This document shows positions 1-6,757 of a stretch of DNA of 42,157 nucleotides, one piece after another (the stretch's first letter is position 1; every line of letters starts with the position of its first letter). The DNA is from Staphylococcus sp. (GTDB taxonomy: Bacteria; Bacteroidota; Bacteroidia; Bacteroidales; Muribaculaceae), in assembly GCA_023665865.1 (NCBI GenBank), contig JAMPDC010000001.1:461474-503630 (forward strand). Reading direction: 5' to 3'. Both the position numbers and the translations under genes were made by a program. The notes beneath the pieces are model-generated. The model was not told the DNA's origin. It worked only from the letters and a program-made list of their open reading frames with translations, and searched no databases.

Positions 1-80
1 GCCTCGTAACTGGTTGTTAATCAAAGTTGCAATAGGAGTTTCCTAATTTTCAGATAGGGGTTCGATTCCCCTCCGAGGTA
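1..80 (+). tRNA. tRNA-like 3' end (T-arm plus acceptor strand), identity unresolved
   Basis: A perfect T-arm is visible: stem AGGGG/CCCCT around loop TTCGATT at about 56-70. It is followed by CCGAGGT and a discriminator A. The first bases of the window, GCCTCG, can pair with CGAGGT, with a G-U pair at position 1-72 as in the tRNA-Leu at 17880-17961, so the acceptor may close at base 1. The middle does not fold as a normal tRNA: there is no U8, no clear D-arm, and no convincing 7-nt anticodon loop. A short hairpin TAGGA/TCCTA lies before the T-arm. It could be a degenerate tRNA, a tRNA remnant left as an attachment site, or a long-variable-arm tRNA cut by the window edge. The T-arm is certain; the rest is not. 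Confidence 0.35.
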
Positions 81-134
81 CTAAGAAATAACACACACGT
101 TTCCCCCTCACACACATTTTTTCTTACAATCAAA

Positions 135-1109
135 ATGTTGCTTGATATTTTCTTTCTGCTCTTAGGACTTGGGCTGATTCTTGTCGGAGCTAATATGCTC
201 ACGGACGGATCATCGGCTATCGCACGATGCTGGGGTGTCAGCGATCTTGTCATCGGACTCACAGTCGTCGCATTCGGGACCTCGGCTCCTGAACTCACCA
301 TCAGTTTTATCTCGGCCCTCAACGGGAGCGCGGCAATGGCTATCGGCAACGTCGTCGGAAGCAATATCTTCAACGTACTCATGATCATCGGCGTCACTGC
401 AATGTTTGCTCCAATCAAGATCGGCCGCAGCATCATGACCAATGAGATTCCACTCGTCATCTTGTCGGCACTCGTATTGCTCGCCATCGGTAATGGGCCT
501 CTGCTTGATTCCACTGCGCAACCGATCGTCTCGCGTGTCGACGGTATAATACTCCTGCTGTTTTTCGCAATATTCATGCGCTATACATTCTCACAGGCAA
601 AGACAGCCTCGCCGGCTGATCCGGTGGCCGAAGGCGCCGGTGCAATAAAAGATATGCCACTGTGGAAATCAATCGTATGGATCATCGGAGGTCTTGCCGG
701 ATTGGTCTACGGGGGCGACAGGTTTGTGGCCGGAGCATCGGCGATCGCCTCTGCCATGGGAGTAAGCGATGCCATTATCGGCTTGACCATCGTAGCCGCC
801 GGCACCTCTCTGCCAGAACTGGCTACATCTGTGACGGCCGCCATGAAGGGAAAAAGCGGCATTGCGCTCGGCAATGTCATCGGCAGCAATATTTTCAATA
901 TATTCCTCGTGCTCGGCTGCACCGCGACAGTGAGTCCGCTTGAGTTCGGAGGCATCGGCAATCTTGACCTGCTCGTCCTGACTGGGGCCAGCCTTCTGTT
1001 CTGGCTATTCGGATGGTTCTTCAAGGAGCGTACCATCACCCGACTTGAGGGAGCTATCCTTACTGTCTGTTATCTGGCCTATGTCGCCGTCCTCATTTCC
1101 AGGACTTGA
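135..1109 (+). CDS. Na+/Ca2+ (CaCA family) antiporter, YrbG-like
   Basis: Inner-membrane cation exchanger of 324 residues that would extrude Ca2+ against Na+ (or K+/H+) entry. It has the two inverted alpha-repeats of the CaCA family. The first carries GTSAPE at residues 48-53 and GNVVGSNIFN at 71-80. The second carries GTSLPE at 223-228 and GNVIGSNIFN at 246-255. The acidic residue in each GTSxPE motif is the ion ligand in this family. Hydrophobic stretches fit about ten TM helices with a loop near 155-175. The ATG at 135 starts directly with the first TM helix and gives the usual length. The 3' end overlaps the opposing AraC-type gene by 105 bp. Confidence 0.93.
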   Translation: MLLDIFFLLLGLGLILVGANMLTDGSSAIARCWGVSDLVIGLTVVAFGTSAPELTISFISALNGSAAMAIGNVVGSNIFNVLMIIGVTAMFAPIKIGRSIMTNEIPLVILSALVLLAIGNGPLLDSTAQPIVSRVDGIILLLFFAIFMRYTFSQAKTASPADPVAEGAGAIKDMPLWKSIVWIIGGLAGLVYGGDRFVAGASAIASAMGVSDAIIGLTIVAAGTSLPELATSVTAAMKGKSGIALGNVIGSNIFNIFLVLGCTATVSPLEFGGIGNLDLLVLTGASLLFWLFGWFFKERTITRLEGAILTVCYLAYVAVLISRT

Positions 1110-1928
1110 TGGAGCGGCCGGCGCCACAGTCTCTTCAGCCTCTTCATCAGTTTCATCGTCAGTAGTCTTGACTTCAACAATCCCCAAGAGGCTGTTGTGG
1201 TAGCACTCGCGCCATTCCACGGGGCTTTTACCCATTTTCTTACCAAATAAACGGATGTAGTGGCAATCCGATCCAAAGCCGCTCAAGAAAGCAATTTCTT
1301 TTATGGGATATTTAACGGGCCATTCTTTAAGCAATGTCATCGAATATTCCATGCGCATTGATATCAGCCACTGCTTGAAATTGACACCATACTCCTTGTT
1401 AATGAATGAGGAGACATAGGTCTTGTTGGTACACAATTCACGCGCCATGTCGTTCAACGTCAGATCCGGATTCAGAAATCCCTTCTTGGCGATCCATTCT
1501 TTAATTGCCGCATGAAATATGCCATGACGGACAGCAACCGGATCAGGTCTTTCTGTCCCGTCGTCCAACTTGATAGGCTGGCCTATCTGTGTATATCTCC
1601 TTGTGCTCTTGGCGCGTTTATGTCTGTAGGCGATAAGTGACATTGTCAGACACAGAGCACATCCAATGGTCATACCTTCGATAAAATTCACAAAATTATG
1701 ACTGAGGATCTCATCAATGAACGGGATGCCTGTAAACTTATCCGGCGAAGCGTATCTATATAGAAACAAAAACCTTAACAATCCACACACCAACACCACG
1801 ATCAACACTTGAAGAATCCATCGGCTTCTAAACAAAGTCAGTCGGTAGCGATTGATACCTTTGATAATACTCCATGGCAATATTACCGACATTATAACGA
1901 CAAACACGCATATCGCCAGAAAATCCAT
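1005..1928 (-). CDS. AraC-family transcriptional regulator with N-terminal membrane helices
   Basis: Protein of 307 residues. Residues 1-25, 38-57 and about 78-101 are hydrophobic, so the N-terminus probably sits in the inner membrane. Residues 157-242 form an AraC/XylS double helix-turn-helix: a first HTH around LNDMARELCTNKTYVSSFI, and a second around IKEIAFLSGFGS ending in the typical SPVEW. After about residue 252 there is an acidic, proline- and serine-rich tail with no recognisable fold. The last 34 or so codons are read from the strand opposite the end of the exchanger gene. The effector is unknown; membrane-tethered AraC proteins of this shape are common in Bacteroidales. The start at 1928 gives the first TM helix at once. 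Confidence 0.85.
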   Translation of the reverse strand: MDFLAICVFVVIMSVILPWSIIKGINRYRLTLFRSRWILQVLIVVLVCGLLRFLFLYRYASPDKFTGIPFIDEILSHNFVNFIEGMTIGCALCLTMSLIAYRHKRAKSTRRYTQIGQPIKLDDGTERPDPVAVRHGIFHAAIKEWIAKKGFLNPDLTLNDMARELCTNKTYVSSFINKEYGVNFKQWLISMRMEYSMTLLKEWPVKYPIKEIAFLSGFGSDCHYIRLFGKKMGKSPVEWRECYHNSLLGIVEVKTTDDETDEEAEETVAPAAPSSPGNEDGDIGQITDSKDSSLKSGDGTLLEEPSE

Positions 1929-2159
1929 AAATATAAATGTTTTATTATAGGTTTGTAAATGTTGTAAATTTAACTGAAATTTTGGATATTACTAGAATTC
2001 AATATGACAATAAATGTTAAATATTGGTTTTTATCTGAAATTTCACTTTCTTCTTCAAATTCAATATCTATCAAAGCGGGTTATTACATCAATCGAGTAT
2101 ATTGATAATAGTACCGTTTTATTATCTTTTACTAATATGTTAAAAATGCAAATTATTGT

Positions 2160-2176
2160 TAACCGTCAAACGGTTA
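2160..2176. promoter_or_regulatory. Inverted repeat, candidate operator
   Basis: TAACCG, then TCAAA, then CGGTTA: 6-bp perfect arms around a 5-bp spacer. It ends 15 bp upstream of a TAnnTTTG box, so a bound protein would cover the upstream promoter region of the NYN-domain gene. The binding protein is unknown; the divergent AraC-type regulator is one candidate. Confidence 0.4.
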
Positions 2177-2191
2177 GCAAAATAAACTTGT

Positions 2192-2199
2192 TATATTTG
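2192..2199 (+). promoter_or_regulatory. Bacteroidetes -7 box upstream of the NYN-domain gene
   Basis: TATATTTG matches TAnnTTTG exactly. No TTTG lies about 20 bp upstream, where the inverted repeat is found instead. The predicted leader to the ATG at 2303 is about 100 nt. Confidence 0.45.
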
Positions 2200-2302
2200 C
2201 AACATAATTACGCTCATTGGCTAAGTATTTCCGAAAGCATGCTCATATACTGCTTATTCTTGATAATGGAAATGCCCTACCCATGAGCTTTTTTATTTTG
2301 TA

Positions 2303-3019
2303 ATGGCAAAAAGAGGACACAATCTACCACCTGTCAAAATCGCTGTGCTCGTTGATGGAGGGTTCTTCATCAAACGCTTCAACACACTATATAATAAAGA
2401 CAGAAATATGAGTGCTGAGGAGGTTGCAAAGCACCTCTACACAATGGCACACAAACATGTCGGTGAAAAAAACACACTCTATCGTATTTTCTACTACGAC
2501 TGCCTCCCACTTGGCAAGAAAGTACATAATCCCATAACAAAGAAGTGCATCGATTTTACATCCACGCCAGAATACAAATTCAAGATGGAGTTTGTAGAAG
2601 AGTTGAAAAAGAAACGGAAAATGGCTCTTCGTCTCGACTCTCTAAAAGATAATGGTAATTGGAATATCCGTCCTGCACGCGTGAAAGATTTACTGACCGG
2701 AAAGCTGTCGGTTCAGGACTTAAAGGCAGATGATGTGTATCTCGACATCCGTCAGAAAGGTATCGACATGAAAATAGGAGTAGATATCGCAACCCTGGCT
2801 CTAAAAAATTTTGTAGATACAATCGTGTTATTCTCCGGAGATTCTGATTTTGTCCCGGCCGCAAAATTAGCAAGACGTGAAGGAATTGATTTTATACTTG
2901 ATCCAATGCAGGCTAATGTAGAACCTCAATTATTTGAACATATCGATGGCATGGAAAGTGCCAGTCCATTTTCCTATAAAACCGCTAAACCTAAAGCCAA
3001 GCCTAAGACGAAACCATAA
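2303..3019 (+). CDS. NYN domain (LabA/DUF88, PIN-like) protein
   Basis: Protein of 238 residues with a NYN fold, a PIN-like nuclease domain thought to act on RNA. The conserved acidic residues expected at the metal site are visible: D18 in VLVDGG, D66 in YYD, D161 in GVDIA, and D180 and D182 in FSGDSDF. Between them is a charged, lysine-rich insertion (about 95-150), and the C-terminus ends in a Lys/Pro-rich tail with repeated KPK. LabA/DUF88 proteins have this D(G) ... SGDSD layout. It stands alone between an AT-rich promoter region and a strong terminator, so it is probably monocistronic. The RNA substrate is unknown. Confidence 0.85.
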   Translation: MAKRGHNLPPVKIAVLVDGGFFIKRFNTLYNKDRNMSAEEVAKHLYTMAHKHVGEKNTLYRIFYYDCLPLGKKVHNPITKKCIDFTSTPEYKFKMEFVEELKKKRKMALRLDSLKDNGNWNIRPARVKDLLTGKLSVQDLKADDVYLDIRQKGIDMKIGVDIATLALKNFVDTIVLFSGDSDFVPAAKLARREGIDFILDPMQANVEPQLFEHIDGMESASPFSYKTAKPKAKPKTKP

Positions 3020-3038
3020 GTTTCGATTTAAAATATTC

Positions 3039-3069
3039 ACGGTGCTTCCAGAACGGAAGCACTGTTTTT
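3039..3069 (+). terminator. Rho-independent terminator of the NYN-domain gene
   Basis: An 11-bp stem (3039-3049 with 3055-3065, one G-T wobble) with loop AGAAC is followed directly by a T run. It begins 19 bp after the stop codon. Confidence 0.85.
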
Positions 3070-3117
3070 ATACACCATTGCCATCCGGGCAAATGTTATT
3101 TCCAACCGATTTTTTTG

Positions 3118-3125
3118 TATTTTTG
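3118..3125 (+). promoter_or_regulatory. -7 box of the PAP2 gene
   Basis: TATTTTTG fits TAnnTTTG. Its predicted transcription start near 3129 rules out the in-frame ATG at 3093 and favours the GTG at 3147. Confidence 0.5.
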
Positions 3126-3146
3126 CACAGGATAAAAGACCATAGT

Positions 3147-3947
3147 GTGAATAGAGTGATTTACAGATATATTTCAGTTCAGTTTTTACGGATCATAGTG
3201 CTGGCAGGACTGCTTTTAATGCCTTCGGGACTCAAAGCAGAAGAGGTCGCATCTATGGACACAATCATCCAAACTGCCAGGGAGCCTCATCCGACCGATA
3301 ATCCCTATCGATTCAGCCCCCGACAGCTGATTGTCCCAGGCGTACTTATAGGAACCGGTGTGATCGGACTTGAAACCGGCTGGCTTAAATTCAGGTTGCG
3401 GGACGCAGACCACAAACGCCACGACGGGATGACGATTGACGACGTGGTTCAATATGCACCCATCGCAACTCTATATGGGCTGAATATATTCGGATGCGGT
3501 GGCCGTCATAAAGTCGTCGACCAGACAATACTGCTGGCGACATCGGCGATACTCATGGGTGTGACAGCCTACTCTCTTAAAGCAGTCATAAGCGAAAAGC
3601 GTCCCGATGGCAGCGATTTCAGCTCATTTCCCTCAGGCCATAGCGCGGTGGTCTTCATGGGAGCGGAGCTACTGCGACGCGAGTATTGGCAAAAGTCGCC
3701 ATGGATAGGAGTCGGAGCCTATGCTGTGGCGACCGGCATTGGTTTTTCACGCATGTATGGCAACCGCCACTGGCTACCCGATGTACTCGCCGGAGCAGGT
3801 ATCGGCATCCTCAGTGTCCAGGCTGCCTATTGGCTCTATCCGGTCATCACCAAAACATTTTTCAAGCGGCGCTATCTGCAAAACGCCATCATCTCCCCCA
3901 CCGTCACGCCGCAATGCAAAGGATTGGCCATGCAGATCACATTTTGA
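3147..3947 (+). CDS. PAP2-family phosphatase, membrane/secreted
   Basis: Phosphatidic-acid-phosphatase type 2 / acid phosphatase protein, probably acting on lipid phosphates at the periplasmic face. The three family motifs are present in order: K(x6)RP in KAVISEKRP, PSGH in SSFPSGHSA, and SR(x5)H(x3)D in SRMYGNRHWLPD. They supply the phosphate-binding residues and the catalytic histidines. The N-terminus has a signal-like hydrophobic stretch ending near LKAEE. The start is uncertain: an in-frame ATG at 3093 lies upstream of the best promoter box and between the previous gene's terminator and that box, so the GTG at 3147 was chosen. This leaves 266 residues. Substrate specificity cannot be read from the sequence. 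Confidence 0.82.
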   Translation: MNRVIYRYISVQFLRIIVLAGLLLMPSGLKAEEVASMDTIIQTAREPHPTDNPYRFSPRQLIVPGVLIGTGVIGLETGWLKFRLRDADHKRHDGMTIDDVVQYAPIATLYGLNIFGCGGRHKVVDQTILLATSAILMGVTAYSLKAVISEKRPDGSDFSSFPSGHSAVVFMGAELLRREYWQKSPWIGVGAYAVATGIGFSRMYGNRHWLPDVLAGAGIGILSVQAAYWLYPVITKTFFKRRYLQNAIISPTVTPQCKGLAMQITF

Positions 3948-4049
3948 CACATAGACGCATAAACCTCTACCCATCAGCCCATTTCAACCTCATCGGTAGC
4001 ATAATACCGCCCCCATGCCGCAACTTTTTTCAAAAAAAATTATTTTTTC

Positions 4050-4104
4050 TGTTACAAACCTCAGGAGCCCTCGTTATCTAAGTGAAAGGGTCATAAAAGT
4101 GACC
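4050..4104 (+). promoter_or_regulatory. Candidate ECF-type autoregulatory promoter with downstream inverted repeat
   Basis: Upstream of the sigma gene no TAnnTTTG box is seen. Instead TGTTACAAAC (4050-4059) and GTTATCTAA (4073-4081) are spaced like an ECF -35/-10 pair. Just after them GGTCA (4089-4093) and TGACC (4100-4104) form a 5-bp inverted repeat around TAAAAG. Recognition by the adjacent sigma factor is inference. Confidence 0.4.
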
Positions 4105-4138
4105 GCAACATAAACCACAAATTTCATCATATCGACAA

Positions 4139-4645
4139 GTGAGCACAGATACTCTGACATCTACTTTCATCCGTTTTCGGGCCAAGCTGCGAAGCGTCGC
4201 GGCAGGGATTGTCGGCACCGACACGGCAGACGACGTCATCCACGATGCATTCTGCCGGCTATGGTCCGGCAACCGTATGGTCGAGTCAGAGACCGAAGCG
4301 ATGAAACTCAGCTATGTCGCAGTGAGAAATCTTGCTATCGACACTCTCCGGAAAGCCAATTCCCGACCGACAGTCCCGATTGACGAATCTCCTCAGCTCT
4401 GCCAGACCACCGACGAGGATGACGAGCGGCAACGCGAACAGCGCCACACCTACGAAGCCATCATCAATATCAGCCGCAGAGCTCTGAACGAAAAGCAGTT
4501 TGAAATCTTCAGGCTTCACGACATCGAGGGGATTGGCTATGATGAAATAGCCGCACAGCTCGGGATGACGCCCGAAAACGTGAGAGTGACACTCAGCCGA
4601 TCCAGAAAAATCATCAGAGACATATACAGATCTCAAAACCAATGA
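4139..4645 (+). CDS. RNA polymerase ECF-type sigma factor
   Basis: Sigma-70 family protein of 168 residues with only regions 2 and 4, as in ECF factors. Region 2 is seen in DTADDVIHDAFCRLW followed by YVAVRNLAIDTLRK. Region 4 is seen in LNEKQFEIFRLHDIEGIGYDE and IAAQLGMTPENVRVTLSRS, a clear helix-turn-helix. The start is GTG at 4139, and region 2 begins soon after it. It is the first gene of a tightly spaced run (10 bp to the next gene) that ends with outer-membrane proteins. That context suggests it responds to envelope state and transcribes its own operon, controlled by the membrane protein encoded next. The stimulus and regulon are unknown. Confidence 0.9.
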   Translation: MSTDTLTSTFIRFRAKLRSVAAGIVGTDTADDVIHDAFCRLWSGNRMVESETEAMKLSYVAVRNLAIDTLRKANSRPTVPIDESPQLCQTTDEDDERQREQRHTYEAIINISRRALNEKQFEIFRLHDIEGIGYDEIAAQLGMTPENVRVTLSRSRKIIRDIYRSQNQ

Positions 4646-4655
4646 CAGAAGAAAA

Positions 4656-5147
4656 ATGAAACATAACCACGACATAGACCTCAACCGGCTGCTCGGACAG
4701 ATCGACCGCTACTTCGACTGTTCCCTCTCCGACAACGAAGAGGAGGAATTGCGTTCCATTATCGCAGTCACCACCCACTACCACCCGGCCATCGATGAAG
4801 CCCGCGCCCTCATGGGCTTCCGTGCTCCCGAGCCACGCAAAAAACGATCGGCGGCAAACGGTCCGGCGGTGCGCTCCATCATCAGCATCGCGGCAGCTGT
4901 CGCAATCATCTTCACACTCTGCCTCACGATACTCCGCCCAACCAATATAGCAGAGCCGACCTGCATCGCATACGTCAACGGCTCCTGTATCACAGATGAA
5001 AACGACATCATCCGTCTCATCGCCGCCGACATGCGCGACTTTTCGGAGGGAGCCTCGGAGGCCGGCCAGTCGTTCCGCGACGAACTCGGTGATGTAGCTC
5101 CGATTATCGACGATTATCAATCAGACTCACAATTTCCAGAAATCTAA
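4656..5147 (+). CDS. Single-TM protein, probable anti-sigma partner
   Basis: Protein of 163 residues without a domain I can name. Residues 1-65 are soluble, charged and rich in Asp/Glu (DRYFDCSLSDNEEEEL). A basic patch RKKR near 58-62 is followed by one hydrophobic helix at about 70-92 (SIISIAAAVAIIFTLCLTIL), and then an acidic external tail. A cytosolic N-terminus, one TM helix and a position directly after an ECF sigma gene match the anti-sigma layout, but no ZAS zinc motif is visible. The phrase CSLSDNEEEEL also resembles the zinc-free N-terminal region found in several Bacteroidetes sigma partners. The function is inferred from context only. Confidence 0.7.
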   Translation: MKHNHDIDLNRLLGQIDRYFDCSLSDNEEEELRSIIAVTTHYHPAIDEARALMGFRAPEPRKKRSAANGPAVRSIISIAAAVAIIFTLCLTILRPTNIAEPTCIAYVNGSCITDENDIIRLIAADMRDFSEGASEAGQSFRDELGDVAPIIDDYQSDSQFPEI

Positions 5148-5155
5148 ATATATCT

Positions 5156-5620
5156 ATGAAACGTCTACTATCTCTACTGCTGATTTTCATCAGCCTCTCA
5201 TTGGGAGTATCGGCCCAGACAGGTCTGGAAATAAACCAGATCTTCGGGGGGAAATATGTCTCTGATCCATCCGTCACCGAAACGCTCATGAACGGAAACC
5301 AGAAATTCCTGACAAAACATAATCTCAACACTCTGGCAACGTTCCGGGGCAATTCCCAGACCTACGGCCCCATCCTCCAACCACTCGTGCTTGCCGACGG
5401 ATCCAAGGCCATCGGACGTAATGTCAGATATAAAGAAGGTAAGCTGCAATATGCCTACTTTATCCTACCGAGCATCACTGTAAACGGCAAAAAGGTGAAC
5501 CGCTACCTCTACTATCTCAACAACGAAAACGGCAAGAAGCCATCGGCAATGGTCATCTATTTCGACGGCAAGATCTCACGCGACGCAGCCTCAGAGCTTA
5601 TCCGCGCACTCTCAAAATAA
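5156..5620 (+). CDS. Small secreted protein, DUF6108-like
   Basis: Protein of 154 residues with a clear signal peptide (MKRLLSLLLIFISLSLGVSA then QT). The mature part is about 135 residues of mixed alpha/beta character, starting LEINQIFGGKYVSDPSVTETLMNG and ending in a helix DAASELIRALSK. Its length, its position after a sigma/anti-sigma pair and its general look resemble the small Bacteroidales family annotated DUF6108; I am not certain of the family name. It follows the previous gene by 8 bp, so it is in the same transcript. It is predicted periplasmic, or surface-exposed if later lipidated, but no lipobox Cys is present. It might be the sensor or cargo of the sigma system; its function is unknown. 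Confidence 0.75.
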   Translation: MKRLLSLLLIFISLSLGVSAQTGLEINQIFGGKYVSDPSVTETLMNGNQKFLTKHNLNTLATFRGNSQTYGPILQPLVLADGSKAIGRNVRYKEGKLQYAYFILPSITVNGKKVNRYLYYLNNENGKKPSAMVIYFDGKISRDAASELIRALSK

Positions 5621-5666
5621 CAAAAAGCATCTCACTGTTTCAACAAGCATCAACACAACACCACTC

Positions 5667-6698
5667 ATGATACAGCAATTTTCACTCCGCTCACTCCTCC
5701 TCGCCATCATCTTCATCACCACAATATGTAGCAACCTCAGCGCCGAAACCCTGCTTCAGACAAGTGAAGCGAGCTCCATAGCCATCGTATCCAACAAATA
5801 CCGCACCACCATCACCGTCAGGCATATTGACGGCGGCCCGGACAATTTCTACTATCAAAGCGACAAGCAGAACAGACAGAAAAAGAGCGGTTCGACGACT
5901 GAAACCCATATCAACTTCTCAGATATCACTGACATCTCTGTCAATGAGAGTGAAACGGAAGTGACAGTCAGCTTCACGTCGCCCGAAGGAGAACCTCTGA
6001 GCTACACCTTCAAGTTTTCCGACCCCGACAACCGCTCTGTGAAATCATATATCGGCCGCAAGGGCAGTGACTTCGGGTTCACCATCGCACGCAACAGCTA
6101 TCTTGAATGGTCAGCCATCTCCAAAGGCCTTGGCTTCGGATGGGTGTCACCGCTCAACGCTACCCCCGACATGAACACCTCGATGTGGAAGAGCAACGAA
6201 CTGACATGGATGATGATCGCCGGCGTCTCCATGACCCACGGACGCCACTCCCTCTCTTTCGGTCTCGGCATTGACTGGCAGAACTTCGTCACCAAAGGTG
6301 ACCTCTACTTCGACAAGAATACAGACGGTCTCATCTCTCTCCGGCCCTACGAGGAAGGTGCTACGGAAAAGCGTTCACGCATCAAGATATTCAGCCTGCA
6401 ACTCCCCATCCTCTATGAGCTCCGCTTCGGCCACAACCGCAATCTCGGTCTCAATATCGGCCCGGTCATCAACTTCAACACCAGTGCCAGCATCAAGACT
6501 CAATATCATCTCAACGGACACGAATACAGCGTCAAGACCAACCATATCGGTCAGCGTCCTGTGACTGTCGATGCAATCGCTGTGGTCAACTACAAGGCGA
6601 TAGGTGTCTACTTCCGCTACTCCCCGATGAAGAAGCTCCGCGCCAAAACCGACCTTGACTTCAACTCCCTCTCAACCGGCGTGATGCTGATGTTCTGA
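5667..6698 (+). CDS. Outer-membrane beta-barrel protein with N-terminal beta domain
   Basis: Protein of 343 residues. The signal peptide ends near SNLSAE (about residue 26). Residues 30-125 are Ser/Thr-rich beta sequence without membrane pattern (IVSNKYRTTITVRHIDGG), perhaps a periplasmic or surface domain. From about 135 on, alternating hydrophobic/aromatic strands and turns (LEWSAISKGLGFGW, HSLSFGLGIDWQNF, NLGLNIGPVINFN, AIGVYFRYSPMK) end in GVMLMF with C-terminal Phe, the usual signature of a PorT/OmpA-type barrel of roughly eight strands. It lies 46 bp after the small secreted protein and 59 bp before the receptor-like gene. It belongs to the sigma-led operon. The ligand is unknown. Confidence 0.8.
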   Translation: MIQQFSLRSLLLAIIFITTICSNLSAETLLQTSEASSIAIVSNKYRTTITVRHIDGGPDNFYYQSDKQNRQKKSGSTTETHINFSDITDISVNESETEVTVSFTSPEGEPLSYTFKFSDPDNRSVKSYIGRKGSDFGFTIARNSYLEWSAISKGLGFGWVSPLNATPDMNTSMWKSNELTWMMIAGVSMTHGRHSLSFGLGIDWQNFVTKGDLYFDKNTDGLISLRPYEEGATEKRSRIKIFSLQLPILYELRFGHNRNLGLNIGPVINFNTSASIKTQYHLNGHEYSVKTNHIGQRPVTVDAIAVVNYKAIGVYFRYSPMKKLRAKTDLDFNSLSTGVMLMF

Positions 6699-6757
6699 CA
6701 CGGCAGACATCCTCTCTCCTCCCTTCACACCCATAAATTTCACGCCACCACCCCTAC

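Larger units (their letters stand above)
1929..2302. other. AT-rich divergent intergenic region
   Basis: This 374-bp, strongly AT-rich gap separates the divergent AraC-type and NYN-domain genes. An open frame of 90 codons (2014-2286) lies inside it, but its composition is that of AT-rich spacer and the product resembles no family I know, so it is not called as a gene. The region holds an inverted repeat and a candidate -7 box, listed separately. Confidence 0.6.

Noticed and set aside
2014-2286. 90-codon open frame between the AraC-type and NYN-domain genes
   Set aside because: AT-rich low-complexity composition, no recognisable family, and it contains the promoter box and inverted repeat of the next gene.
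2934-3146. Longer PAP2 start at 2934 or 3093
   Set aside because: These starts lie within the previous gene, or ahead of its terminator or the best promoter box. The added residues show no signal peptide or family similarity.
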